Source: Bidens hawaiensis (taxonomy: Eukaryota; Streptophyta; Magnoliopsida; Asterales; Asteraceae). From it: a stretch of DNA of 64,000 bases. The DNA is taken from positions 1,186,501-1,250,500 of the forward strand of contig JAIQDT010000168.1 of the NCBI GenBank assembly GCA_021521415.1, read 5' to 3'. Shown piece after piece: positions 1 through 11,900 of the stretch (position 1 is the first letter of the stretch; each line of letters opens with the position of its first letter). The position numbers and the translations under genes were made by a program. The notes below the pieces were generated by a model, which saw only the letters and a program-made list of their open reading frames with translations, was not told where the DNA came from and searched no databases.

Positions 1-2
1 GG

Positions 3-1332
3 AGTGCATGCTACAACACCAAGGCTGTTCATCAGAATATTAATCAGGGTAACACTTTCAATACAATTCCATTTAATGCTAAGCAAGGATTTTTGCAGGA
101 TGCATGCATAAGTTCAAGTTTAGCCCAAGAATTACAGAAGCTTAAGGACATGATATCAAATGTTCCTGGTGTAATCTGTCCCATAGCTGAAGTTCCCAGT
201 GATAGTCACAGAATATCCCAATTTGTGCCATCAATTGGTGACGTACAGATCCCAAAACGGTTTCAAACCCCAAATATGAAACTATATGATGGTTCCACGG
301 ATCCTGAGGAACACGTTGCACCGTATAGAGAGCGTATGGAGACCAACCCAATCCCTATGGAAATCAAGGAAGCATGTCTTTGCAAGGGATTTGTGTCTAC
401 CTTGACCAGAGCAGCCATGAAATGGCTACTGAGTATTCCTCCTAACACCATCACCTCCTTTTCTCATTTAGTTAACTTGTTTAATAACCAGGTTTCTTGT
501 AGTAGAATGTTTGAAAAGATGACAGGTGATCTTTATAGGGTTACCCATAATCTTGGGGAATCCTTAAGAGATTTTATTACTAGGTTTAGCAAGGAGTCAT
601 TGGAGATTCCAAATCTAAATCCTGCTTCGGCGGTGGAAGCTCTTAAGTTGGGGTTAGAGAAAGACTCCTCTTTCTATGATGATCTTGTTATGTCCATGCA
701 GGTCGTTAGATGAAGCAAGAAGCAGAGATCTAAGGTTTATCAGGCTAGAAGACGGTAAGAAAAACTTTAAAAAGATCGATATCCCAAAGTATGATCAGAC
801 GAACAGGAAAGCCGAATCCCCAGGAAAATCATATCGATCAAAACCTTACTATATGCCTGATAACCCCGGGATTAACGCAGTAGATGATGAAGAATATCCT
901 AAAATCTCTGAGTATTGTTTTTCTGTTGATATTGGTGGATTAATGTGTGCCATGCAGGACTTAGGTGAAAAAGCCAGGTGGCCAAAGAAATCGGAGAGAC
1001 AAGGAACCTGGAAAGACAAGTCAAAATGGTGTGCCTTCCTCGAGGATTTCAGGCACTTGACTGGGGATTTCATTGCGCTCAGAAGAGAGATTAGCTATAT
1101 TCTCAGCAAGGGCCACTTGAAAGAGCTACTTGGCCGAAAGAAGGGAAAAGAGCAAAATCTTGAGAAAGTTCCTGAAAGGGCAACTCCTCCACCAACGGAT
1201 GCAAAAACAATCTTGTTCATATCTGGAGCATCTGACATCTGTGGAACCTCTTTTTCTGCTGCTAAAAGAAATGCTGATCAAAGAATGTTAGAAGTGGCTG
1301 ACAGACCAACAAAGACATCGATTCTCACCTAA
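3..1332 (+). pseudogene. gag: Tat gag, 5'-incomplete and frameshifted
   Basis: Gag would form the virus-like particle and bind the element RNA. The frame is open from base 3 to the stop at 713 and contains the retrotransposon gag core, for example the segment LYDGSTDPEEHV and the later SLRDFITRFSKE. A frameshift near 695-705 moves the protein into a second frame running to 1332. The C-terminal part keeps the Tat zinc-finger context around KWCAFLEDFRHLTGD and IALRREI. Relative to the usual C..H..C pattern, a His appears as Leu and the last Cys as Phe, so the finger is degenerate. The start codon lies outside the window. Confidence 0.8.
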
Positions 1333-1339
1333 GCAAAGA

Positions 1340-1731
1340 CCATATCCTTTGATGAAAGTGATAGAGTCAATATTCAGGATCCTCATCATGATAGTTTGGT
1401 AATAACATTATATGTGGCTAACCATTATGTGCGCATGATCCTCATAGATGGTGGAAGCTCTGTCAACATTATTCAACTAGATGTGCTGAAAAAGATGAAT
1501 ATTCCTGAGGATGAGATTATCCCCAGTTCCTCAGTATTGGTTGGATTCAGTGGAGAAACTAAGAACAATATTAAGTTCCCAGTATATGTTGAATGGGTAA
1601 ATAAAATGCAAAAATTTTGTGTTATTGACTGTTTATCTTGTTGCAATTTTATATTAGGCAGGCCCTGGATACACGACATGGGAACAATCCCCTCCACTTA
1701 TCACCAATGTGTGAAACTCCCAAGTTTGTGA
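1340..1731 (+). pseudogene. pro: Tat aspartic protease
   Basis: This retropepsin-type protease would cleave the polyprotein. The active-site region reads ILIDGGSSVNII, with the catalytic Asp in DGGS where family members have DTG or DSG. The conserved C-terminal block FILGRPWIHDM follows. The readable frame ends at 1731, and the linker to RT (1732-1911) has stops in all frames. The ATG at 1396 is only the first Met of an open stretch: in the intact element the protease would be part of a polyprotein, so this is not a real start. Confidence 0.78.
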
Positions 1732-1911
1732 GGAGTTATTAAAATCATCAGCGATCAACAAGATGCAAAGAATTGCTACACCTCTTCTATGAAGTGTACT
1801 GCCAAACCCCAGCAGGCGTAGCAATTACAGAAGCCAGCACAAGACATAATGGAGGCCAGGGAATAAGAACTTAAAGAAGTACTTCCTTATCCCAAGGATC
1901 TTGAAGTCAAA

Positions 1912-3370
1912 GTGCTGATAGGAACGAGCATTCCTGAGGATATTGAGTCGAAGTTGCTCGATTTCCTCAAGTCAAGACTGTCAACATTTGCATGGAAACA
2001 TGAAGATATGACAGGTATTTCCAAAGATATTATAACACATAAACTTGGAATTGATAATTCTTTCAGGCCAATCCATCAAAAGAGAAGAAAGTTCACACCT
2101 GAGAGAAACATAATCATTCGAGAAGAAGTTGAAAAACTCTTGAAGGCAAATATGATTAGGGAAGTTCAATATTCCCGATGGTTAGCCAATGTGGTGGTTG
2201 TGCAGAAAAAAAAAATGGCAAATGGATAGTTTGTGTGGATTTCACAGACTTGAATAAGGCCTGACTTAAGGATCCATTCCCTCTACCACACATAGATTAA
2301 ATGGTAGATACTACAGCTGGCCATGAAATGCTGACATTTATGGATGCATCCTCAGGATTTCAGCAAATCCAAATGGAGCCCTCAGATCAAGAAGGCACAG
2401 CCTTCATGACTCCCACAGGTATTTATTGTTATATTTCTATGCCTTTTGGACTTAGAAATGCAGGTGCAACCTATCAGTGGTTAGTTAATATGATGTTCAA
2501 AGAGAAACTGGGGGACACGATGGAAGTTTATATCGATGATATGGTGGTGAAGTCCAAGAAAGCTGAAGATCACCTCCAGGATCTCAAGACTGCCTTTGAT
2601 ATCCTCGACAGATATAACATGAAGCTGAATCCTGCAAAATGCCATTTCGGAGTGAAGGCTGGCAAATTCTTGGGATACATGGTCACCAAAAGAGGGATAG
2701 AGGCGAGTCCAGAGCAGATACAAGCTATCCTGAATCTAAAATCCTCAGCATCAGTCAAGGATGTTTAAAGGCTAACTGGCAGGAAAGCGGCACTCAACAG
2801 ATTCATATCCAAATCCTCAGAAAAGTGCAAAGAATTTTATGATATCCTGAGGAAAAACAAGAAGTTCGAATGGACCAGTAAGCATGAGGAAGCTTTAATA
2901 TCCTTAAAAGCTTATCTTTCTTCTACTCCTCTACTGGTAAAACCCGAAGAAGGTGAATCTCTATCTCTATATCTAGCTATATCAAATAATGCTGTAAGTG
3001 CAGTTTTAGCCAAGGATCTCGAAGGTCAACAACATCCCATATATTATGTAAGTAAAAGCCTATTGGATGCTGAAACCAGGTATTCTTATCTTGAGAAATT
3101 AATTTTAGCATTTATTATGGCATCTACTAAACTTAGACACTATTTTGAAACTCACCCCATTCATGTTAAAACAAATTACCCTATTAAGTCTGTTTTGAGA
3201 AAAGCAGAAATGTCAGGTAGGATGGCAAAATGGGCTGTGAAGCTGAGTGCATATGATATAGTATATGAACATAGGACTGCCATCAAATCCCAGGCATTAG
3301 CAGACTTTGTGGCTGATTTCACCAGGGAACTTAAAGAAGAGGCAAACTTGGAAGTCCAACAACTTGAAGA
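1912..3370 (+). pseudogene. pol: Tat reverse transcriptase and RNase H
   Basis: RT would copy element RNA into cDNA and RNase H would remove the RNA strand. The N-terminal part is readable to 2229, where a run of ten A at 2207-2216 shifts the frame. The main frame then continues to about 3527 with nonsense codons near 2263, 2297 and 2766. RT motif A is FMDASSGFQQ and motif C is YIDD in MEVYIDDMVV, so the catalytic aspartates survive. RNase H follows, with SLYLAISNNAVSAVL, YYVSKSLLDAE and YSYLEK typical of gypsy elements. The domains are recognisable but cannot be translated as one protein. Confidence 0.85.
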
Positions 3371-3900
3371 AACCAAAGATAAGTGGACTCTATACACTGA
3401 TGGTGCTTCAAATGTTATAGGAACAGGCCTCGAGATCCTTCTGAAATCGCCACAGGGGGACATTATACCTCAATCCATATCCGGCGGATTTCAAGCTACA
3501 AATAATGAGGCAGAATATGAGCCTTGATAGTAGGATTACAACTAGCAATCGACATGAAAATCAGGTTTATTCAAGTACATGTTGATTCATTATTATTAAC
3601 TAATCATTTTCATGGTTCATTACTGTTAGAGGAGAAAAATTAATGAAATATTTAGAGCTAGTAAAAAAACTAGCAAAGTGTTTCGAAATGTTTGATATTT
3701 CACAGGTACCTAGAGAAGAGAATGTTGAAGCAGATGCCCTAGCATATTTGGCTTCATCTTTCAAGATGCCGAAATGTCTCAAGATTCCTATCATTCATAT
3801 CCTGAGCCCAGCAATAGGAGAGCAAGGTGTCAACGAAATATCAGATGATGATGAAGATATGGGAGTCAAAAATCTCAATCAGGAGATATATTCAGGATAG
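3371..3900 (+). pseudogene. Second (archaeal-like) RNase H of the Tat element
   Basis: A second RNase H-like domain follows the normal one, which is the reason for the Tat call. The visible motifs are LYTDGASN (first catalytic Asp), NNEAEYE (Glu) and, after a one-base deletion near 3520, VHVDS. The C-terminal block VPREENVEADALA precedes the integrase. The frameshift at the NEAEYE motif and further stops show that it is inactive. The second domain is thought to be a later acquisition by plant Tat elements; its exact role is not settled. Confidence 0.78.
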
Positions 3901-5095
3901 AGTTATCCCCAAGGATGAAAACCTAAGGGCTTTTCGCACAAAGGTAATCCCATATACTATAATGAATAATATATTATACAAGAAATCTCTTGCAGGACCA
4001 TATCTTAGGTGCTTGGAGAAGGCAGAAGCTCAAGAAGTTCTTTAGGATATCCATAAAGGAGATTGTGGGAATCACACTGGGGGCAGAGCACTATTCTCCA
4101 AAATCATGAGGACAGGATACTTTTGGCCAACGATGAAGAGGGATGCCATGAATTATTCTCAGAAATGTGATGCATGCCAAAGACATAGAAACATCTTGCA
4201 CCAGCCAACAGAACCCCTGTATCCTGTTATATCCCCTTGGCCTTTCATGAAATGGGGAATGGATATTGTTGGAAAGCTACCCAGAGCTCCAGGAGCAAAA
4301 GTCTTTATGCTGGCAACGACGGATTATTTCTCGAAGTGGATTGAAGTGGAGGCTTTTGTTCAGTCAGAGAGAAAGAGGTTATTTCATTTATATCAAGCGC
4401 AATATCCTAACAAGATTTGGAGTCCTAGCAGAGATAGTGTGTGACAATGGCTCACAATTCATTGGCAAGAGAACAACTAACTTATGTGCCAGTTGGGGAA
4501 TCAAGATGATCACCTCAACACCTGTCCATCCTCAGGCTAATGGTCAGGCCGAGTCAAGCAACAAAATCATTATCAATAAACTGAAGAAAAAGTTGGGGTC
4601 TAAGAAAGGAAAATGGGCCGAGGAACTACCTTTTGTTCTTTGGGCATATAGGACCACTTCAAAGAATGCTACTAGTCAGACTCCTTTCTCATTGGTATTT
4701 GGAGCTGAAGCAGTTATCTCGACAGAGATGGTTATCCCTACGGCTAGAGTCAGTCATCAGAATCCCGAAGATAATACTCAAAGTCTACTCGAGGATCTAG
4801 ATACAGTAGAAGAACTCAGGGATTTAGCAAAGATCAGAATGGCCTCTTATCAGCAAAAGATAGCAAAGTCCTACAACAAGAATATCAGAGTTCGTAGATT
4901 TCAATAAGGGGATTTGGTTCTCCGAAAGCTTTTCAGAATACTACAAATCCTGCGGATGGAAAGCTCGCACCAAAGTGGGAAGGTCCTTACTTGATTGATT
5001 TAGAAGCAGGAAAGGGGGCATACAGATTGTCTACTTTGGATGGTGACTTATTACCAAGGCCTGGAACGCTATCCACCTCAAAAAATATTTTATGT
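3890..5095 (+). pseudogene. int: Tat integrase
   Basis: Integrase would insert the cDNA into chromosomes. The N-terminal HHCC finger is visible from DIHKGDCGNHTGG to KCDACQRH at about 4050-4185. The core has Asp in [10 protein letters not shown], Asp in CDNGSQF and Glu in QANGQAESSN, so the DDE triad is present but spread over two frames (shift near 4360-4440). The C-terminal part shows LPFVLWAYRTT and, in a further frame, the final motif around LSTLDGDLLPRP. No chromodomain is seen, as expected for Tat. Stops near 4044 and 4905 also break it. Confidence 0.85.
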
Positions 5096-6475
5096 AAGAC
5101 TTCTATCCCGAAGTTAATTGCTATCCTGAGAAATGTAACAGTGATGTTAAACAACTAAGGTATGTATTCGAATTTATATTTTTATTCATTTTCAATATTA
5201 TTATTCTTTTATCATGATACTGACTTAAGCATCGGAGGGGTGTTAGCCCACCCCTCACCTAGATTTGAGTGTTTTGTAGCCTGAAGATATGTGGTATTCC
5301 TACATGGAATGAAGTTGATAAGGGCCTCGTCGCCAGTTTATTCCTAAGGTTTAAGGGGTTTTCACCTTTTCTAAGGGCCTTGTCGCTAGTTTCTTCGAGC
5401 CTTCCCGTCAGTTAAGGTATTATCCGATGCCTTCTAAGGTTTAAGGGGTTTTTCACCTCTTCTTAACATCGCCTGTAGCGCATGTTTATTCAGCCGTAGT
5501 TCGAGAGGCGGGGTCAGCACATGAAATATATTGACTTGTTACCTTGCTATCCTCGGCTATTGGTTTGAATCTAAAGTTAATGGTAGATGTACCTTTCCTC
5601 AGGTTTAAGGGGTTTTCACCTCTCATAAGGGCCTGGGCGCCAGTTTATTCTTAAGGTTTAAGGGGTTTTCACCTCTCATAAGGTCCCTGTCGCCAGTTTA
5701 TTCTTAAGGTTTAAGGGGTTTTCACCTCTCATAAGGGCCCTGTCGCCAGTTTATTCATAAGGTTTAAGAGATTTTCACCTCTCGTAAGGGCCTTGTCGCT
5801 AGTTTATTCTTAAGGTTTAACAGGTTTTCACCTCTTCTAAGGGTTTTATCGCCAATATATTTAGGCCTTGCGGCAAGTTTATTTGGGCCTAGTCGCCAGA
5901 ATTTCAGAATTTGTTTTCAGGATAATGTTAGCATTGCAGGTCTATTGGTATATCCCTAGAATTGGAGGAACATTCTGAAAAGTAATCTTATTACAAGGAT
6001 AAAATGGTCTATACATTATCAGAGTTAGTAGCTATACGATTCTGGTATGATTTCCTATTTGTGAACATTCTATATTTTATATTACTTGTCTTATTTATGA
6101 GATAATATTTATGACTTGGTATTGGTTTTAACTTATACTGTTATTAAATAATTTCATTCCTAATAAACTCAGTTTTTCTCTAAAGATTTAATAATAGAAA
6201 CAGGGATAAAATACCAACATAAGTCATAAAAAGTTGTTATACTAATATTGTAGTGAAGGAAAGGATGATTCAGGTTTCACTCAAAACAGAGCCCATCCAC
6301 CTGAATCATCAGATTGTTCAAAAGCATGAAATGAAAGTTAGCTTGGGCTTCGTTCTGAACCAGGATCCCTCCACCCCAACCATTATCCTAGGCATATTAT
6401 ATTATCCATACACAACCAAAATAGAAATTGTTCAAACAACCAACAGATGCACATCAAATAACCTGAAAACCAGGC
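5096..6475 (+). other. Non-coding 3' region of the Tat element
   Basis: No credible ORF is present between the end of integrase and the end of the antisense gene. The segment holds the 53-base tandem array (separate entry) followed by AT-rich sequence from about 5930 to 6250. A short open stretch at 6253-6537 on + overlaps the antisense ORF and looks spurious. Long, repeat-bearing 3' regions are usual for Tat-type elements. Confidence 0.65.
5340..5900 (+). repeat. 53-bp tandem array in the Tat 3' region
   Basis: The unit contains AGGTTTAAGGGGTTTTCACC followed by CTAAGGGCC, TGTCGCCAG and TTTATTCTT. Successive copies begin near 5653, 5706, 5759 and 5812, giving a period of 53 bases. Looser or interrupted copies begin near 5346, 5436 and 5601, and half units made only of the GCCAGTTTATT part run on to about 5900. 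Such arrays in Tat 3' regions are a known source of satellite repeats. Confidence 0.85.
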
Positions 6476-7527
6476 TCAAACCTTGTCACCATCACCCTGA
6501 TCACCCTCCTTCTTCTCCGCTTCTGTCACCTCACTAGCTCTCGTCTCCTTCACCGCCTCACTAGCACCTGTCTCCTTCATCACCTTAGAAGTGCCTGCAA
6601 CCTCAGCTTCTTCAACCTTCTCACCCCTCAGCATCTCCAGCTTCTTTCTCCAAGCTGCATAATTCCAGGAATCCATCACATAGCCCTTCTCTTGCACCTC
6701 CTCTAACATCTTGAGCATTGACTCCAGGATACTTGTAGCCGCAGACTTCTTGGCCTCTTCAATAAACTCGGCTTACTCCAACTCGAATGAAGTTTTAAGA
6801 TCCACGATCTCTTTCTCATCTTTTTGTGAAGCTTGTTCTTTATGTCTGCTGCATGTTGAAGATCGACAATCTTTCCCTCAGCCTCTTTCAGAGCCAATTC
6901 AGGATCTTAGAGTCTTTGGTGGTAACTTTCGGTTCTCTGTTATCCCCAAGTTAGCATAAGTTTTTTTGCAGATTATTATTTTCAGGATTACATAAGGATA
7001 CTTACTGTTCCGAGAAGACTGGCAAGAGCTTGTAATTTCTCTCCGGCTTTAGCATCGCTCATATCGGCAAAGGGAGCAGTCTCAGCTGAGGTGGTGGCCT
7101 TCCTTTTCTTTTGGGCAACACTCTTTTGGCGAGTAGTTGGAATTCTCGGCTTTGGGGAGAGAGTCCTGGAATGTTCCTGTTTCACCCCAGTCCTGTCCTC
7201 AATGAAGTCGTCCAGGTCGATCAAGCTGAAGGAAGATTTTGGTTTTGGCATTTCTGTGCAATAATTCATTAAGTTATACTCGAGAAAGAGAAATCCTAAG
7301 GATTCTTTGAAATACCCAAGATACTTACCAGAAGACATATTTTCAGAAGACCTCGCGGCAGTCGTGCTGGTTTCGCCTATTTCTCCTTCAAATCGAAATT
7401 CCCTTTATTGTGCCGAAATTTTGAACAAAGCCTTAAGCCTTCGATTCGTGTCTTTCCTATACCTCCAAAACCTCAAAAAACAACTGCAAAAGAAAAGATA
7501 TATTAACACAAACTATTGTAAAAGGAA
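6476..7527 (-). pseudogene. Antisense gene of the Tat element, C-terminal exons
   Basis: This reads opposite to gag-pol. From 7527 downward there is a pyrimidine-rich AG acceptor-like site, then an open stretch ending at a GT donor at 7328. After a 75-base intron the frame continues as EMPKPKSSFSLIDLDDF and a Lys/Arg-rich segment QKSVAQKKRKATTS. A second GTAAGT donor sits at 7005. The last part is a coiled-coil-like, charged segment including SWNYAAWRKKLEML, ending at a TGA at 6476 with an acidic tail. The N-terminal domain lies beyond element A at 38308-38880. One TAA near 7400 and further stops break it. Antisense extra ORFs are known in Tat elements; function is unknown. Confidence 0.62.
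7254..7328 (-). other. Probable 75-bp GT-AG intron in the Tat antisense gene
   Basis: On the minus strand the donor reads TCTTCTG|GTAAGTATC and the acceptor TTATTGCACAG|AAATGCC. Removing the 75 bases joins the upstream frame ending ...ENMSS to EMPKPKSS without a frame change. A branch-point-like CTTAAT lies about 20 bases before the acceptor. This is inference from signals only. Confidence 0.55.
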
Positions 7528-8690
7528 TGCTGAGTCAAGATTTGACCTAAAAATGATCATAAGGAAGATTGGAATCTTCTCAACCTCTTCAGAAATCGCT
7601 AAGTATGGAACCGGGCACAACTGAGACATCCGAGCAAGGTTTTACTTAACCGGGCATGATATTTTGCCTACCGGGCAAGGTTATCTTCAAGAAGTCTTCT
7701 TTAGTGCATACCCGAGCAAGGTTCACTAGTTAGTGAATACCCGAGCAAGGTTCACAAGTTAGTGTATACCCGGGCAGGGTTCACTACATCTAGTAAGTTT
7801 GTTCTTCATAGCCGAGTAAGGTTTACCCCGGGTAAGCTCTTGGCTAACCAAGCTCATGAAACCAAGTGATTGGAAAACCGGGCAAGGTATTCATTAATAC
7901 CAGTGGTCCGAGTAAGCTTGATGTGAGCAATGATATATTCCAAGTAACATCGGGCGGCGCTTAACTCTAGCAGAGTACAGTGCTATCGGGCACACTTTGC
8001 TAATAAGCTATTTCATAGCAAGGAGTTAAGGGACCATGGAAGAACAAGGTTGCTCGTAAGATCTTTCCGGGCAAAGTCTGATAAGATCAAGAAGATTGAA
8101 GTCTACTCGGTGAAAGTTAAAAGTCTACCCGGAATCTGTTCCCGAACACACTTCAAAGTTACGAAGTCTACCAAGGAAGGCAGAGCATAAAGTCTACTCG
8201 GAGAAGATTAAATCCACAAAGCCTACTCGGAAGACTTGTTTTACACTTAGCATAGTTTTGAATATGTAATTTGAATATGTACTTATATTTAGGGTTTCTT
8301 ATGGAATGACAGCTGTCTTGAGGTGTCAGGCCTATAAAAGAAATATTTTAGGGCATGTCTCAAGGACAACAGATGGATATAGACATTTGAGAGAATATTT
8401 GTTGTGACGGTTGTCTAAGAATAGTATGGACATAACTTTCCATAAGAAACCCTAAAATCGATTATCGTTTGTATGATTTATATTATGTGAATGGAAATAT
8501 TTTGAGTGATTCTTGTGTGTTAGTTACCTGTTATTAAATCTTTTAGCAACTACCCTGTTTGTTATTGATTCCGCCTTTAACAAACGGTTTTCTTTCCTAA
8601 AATAGCAACCGTCATTAATTCGCTTGTCGACACATTTAATGTGTGAGTTATGACTTGATTGTGATTGTGAGTAAATATTCGGGACCGAAA
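7528..8690 (+). repeat. Element A 5' LTR
   Basis: It begins TGCTGAGTCAAG where the 3' copy has TGTTGAG, and ends GGGACCGAAA where the 3' copy has GGGACCGACA. The upstream part (7608-8250) is packed with short motifs like CCGGGCAAGGTT. A TATA-like CTATAAAAG lies at 8332-8340. Confidence 0.88.
8332..8340 (+). promoter_or_regulatory. TATA box of element A 5' LTR
   Basis: CTATAAAAG sits about 350 bases before the LTR end. Element B has CTATAAATAG at the equivalent place after the same GTGTCAGG context, which supports its role as the LTR core promoter. Confidence 0.6.
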
Positions 8691-8692
8691 AG

Positions 8693-8704
8693 TGGTATCA
8701 GAGC
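8693..8704 (+). other. Primer-binding site of element A
   Basis: TGGTATCAGAGC, two bases after the 5' LTR, matches the 3' end of plant initiator tRNA-Met, the standard primer for copia elements. The leader from 8705 to 8987 has no ORF of note. Confidence 0.9.
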
Positions 8705-8987
8705 TTGTTTGTTGCTGATTTGGGAAAATAATTTGTTGCTGATTGAAGATCTGTTGAAGAACAATGACGTAAGCAGAACACTGTTTCATTGAAGAGTGAC
8801 GTCAGCTGCTCTGTTCTTCAAATCCGTCCAGATCTGCATATTACCGGTGTTTTCTTTTACTTATTTTAGTTAAAGCTTACATCTTTATTACTTAATCTTG
8901 CTCTAAACGGACCAGAAACATCATATCTGAAGATCCGGTTCTCAGATCTGATATTTTTCAAACTTTGTTTTCATTGATTAACTGATT

Positions 8988-11900
8988 TTGGATTTCAAAG
9001 TGTCTGGTTACGAAGAACAAGAGGTGTCTACTAATAATATTCCTAGACTTAATGGACAGAAAAATTTCACAAAATGGAAGATCTTATTTGAAGTAACCGT
9101 TTGCTATAATGATGTGGATATGTGGAATTCATTCAAGAATGGTCCACAAGACATTACTGAAGGTGCAAATGCAACTGCAGCTGTATGTGATAGAATGAGG
9201 AAGGTGGATGACAGAGCCTTAGCTATGATCAAGCTAGGTCTGTCATGGGAGATTTTGACCAAAGTTGCACATCATACAACTGCCAAAGCAATGTATGATG
9301 CAATACTTGAAATGTTTGAGGGTAATACTAAACTGAAGAACATCAAGAAACAAAGGCTGAAACAACAGCTAGAAAGATTCAAGTATAAGGAGGGAGAAAG
9401 ATTGAAGTCAATTCTAGAAAGATTTCTAGCAATTGTGAATGAGTTGAGGACAAATGATTATGTGATGACTGATCTTGATTTGAACACCAAGTTGCTCAAT
9501 TCAATGCCTAAGGAATGGTTCACTGCCTGCAAATTCATCCTTCAAAAGCCCAACCTTAATGAATTGAAGGTGGATGATGTAGTGTGCTTCCTTCAGGCTG
9601 CTGAAATAGAGATTATTGAAAATGAAATTATAAAAGAAGAGAAGCCATGCTTTCAGGTGACCAATGCTCTCATTGCAGCTATGGGAAACTTGTCAACCAA
9701 AAGCCAACAACAGATTCCCATCATAGAGGAACATAATGAACATGGTGTTGATACACCTAAAGCTTTTGTTAGTGGTAGTTCAAGCAACCCACAAAACCAA
9801 TCAAGGTTCAATGTCCAACTCTTAGAAGACAGTGATTCAGCCTCAATGGCAAGTGGATATGCACCTTTTGTTGGTGGAAATGGAAATCATGGATCTGACT
9901 ACCACGGATTTCTCTCAATGTTCACTGAGTCTTATAATGCTTTTGTAGCAAAGAACATGGTTTATACAAGCATTGTTCAAGATGATTTAGAACAGATAGA
10001 TGCTGATGACTTGGAGGACATGGACTTGAAATGGCAAGCTGCCATGTTGGCACTTAGAAGAAAAAGGCTATACAACAGGACTGGTAGATCACTTCTATCA
10101 GGGCCAAATGAAAGAATTGGTTTTGACAAGTCAAAAGCCATATGTTATAATTTCTAACAGCCAGGTCATTTTACTAGAGAGTGCAACATGCCAAGAAACT
10201 TTCAGACGAATCAAGTTCAGAATCAGCCAAGAAATCAGCAATATCAGTAACAGTATCAACAGAATCAGTCAAGAAATAACAATTTCAACAACAACAATCC
10301 CAACAACTTCAAGAACTACAATCCCAACTTCAACAACTTTCAACAACCCAATCAACAAGTTGTGCCTAAGAATTAAGATTTTCAAAGAAATAACAATCAA
10401 AACCTTCAAACTGCTCCAACCAACTCAAACAGAACCAATCAAAATCAACCAAGAAACCAAAGGAATGTTCTTGTGACTGCACAGCAAGAGGGTGATTTTG
10501 ACTGGAGCAACCATGAAGAAGATATATCAAGAGCAAATGTGGTCTTGATGGCTATTGCTGAGAAAGATGCTAGGACATCATCTCAGGTACACTCTACTCC
10601 TACAGTTGATTTACATGAAACTATAAATGAATTAACTATAAAATTAGGCAAGTTGGAGGGTGAGTGTTTTAGGAAACAAAGTATCATCAATGGGTATGAG
10701 GCAAGTGAACTGATTAATGAAGAAAATATAAAGAGTTTGGAAGATGATTGTATGATCAGTTACAGAGCTCAAACCAGATACATCACTGAGATATATGGAC
10801 TGAAGAAGATGATTGTTGAAGAAAAGGTGCAGAACACAAAACTACAAGTTGATAATGAATTTCTAAAAAACTTGGTCTACGCAGGAAATATTTGTGAAAT
10901 TTTGAATCAAGTGAAAGAGGAAGACAAATACAAAGCAGTTCCACCACCATTCAACAACAATTTTATGCCCAAAGTTGACTAAGAGAAGAGAGATGCTTAT
11001 CTACAACAATTTAGAGAAGTGTTTAAAGATAAAGAAGAATTTATTGATTTTTACAAGAATGTTGTAGTGAATGAAGAAGGAGAGTTTGCGGTTAAGGAAG
11101 AAGTGAAAGAAGAAAAATCAATTAGAGTGAAAGTCTCTGAAGATGATTTTGACTCTGATGATCTGAATGCAGATGACTTAAGTGACTTGAGTGATCAGAT
11201 CACTAAGGAAGAAATCAAAGCTGCTGAAAGGGGTAGAAGATTGAAGAAACCATAATCAATTGATAAACTTCCAATGTATCCACCTGTCACACCAAGAATG
11301 AAGAAACATAATGAAAGGATGAAAAGAGAGCATGTGTCTTTTGACATTTGTGAAAGGAAGAAGATAAGCTACAATGCAGTAAGGCCCCTAAGCAAGGCTG
11401 TGTTGGAGAGGATAAAGCAAAGTAACAAGAAAAAGGTGACTGAAATAGTAGATGTTGAAAACTTTATCCCTGTCTATCCAGTCTTCTATAGTCATGAGGT
11501 TCTTGATATTGGAGAAGTGAAAACTTTGGAAGAATATGAGAAGAGGCAGTCAAGATATAAAGAAAGCATTGATGAAGAACCAATGATTATGGAGAAGATT
11601 GTATTTGTCAAAAGCAAAACTGAAAGAAAAGGCATCAAGATTGAGGAGTTTGTACCCTTCTTAATTGATTTTGATGGTTTAAAGAATCAGAAGACTCTTG
11701 GAGTCAAAGCACCTAAACCAAGTGAAATGTTCAAGAAAGGAAATGAACATGAAAAATACAAGGGAAAGGTTTGGTTTAAGAAATGTGATGAATATGGTCA
11801 CCACACTCACTCATGTAATGAGAGATTCAAATTCAAACCCTTTCATGTCCCAGATGAAACAATGTATGGATAAGACTTTGTTTTGTACAAGCAAAAGTAT

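Larger units (their letters stand above)
1..7527 (+). mobile_element. Ty3/gypsy Tat-type LTR retrotransposon, left part
   Basis: The domain order is gag, aspartic protease, RT, RNase H, a second RNase H and integrase. The second RNase H before integrase is the hallmark of the plant Tat lineage. After integrase come a tandem-repeat 3' region and a gene on the opposite strand. The element enters the window inside gag, so its 5' LTR is upstream. At 7527 it is cut by copia element A and resumes at 38308; the bases next to A are AGGAA on the left and AAGAA on the right, an imperfect 5-base target duplication. All reading frames are broken, so this is an old copy. Confidence 0.88.

Noticed and set aside
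7608..8250. CRISPR-like array from the recurring CGGGCAAGG motifs
   Set aside because: Motifs are short and degenerate with irregular spacing, the DNA is plant, and no cas genes are present.
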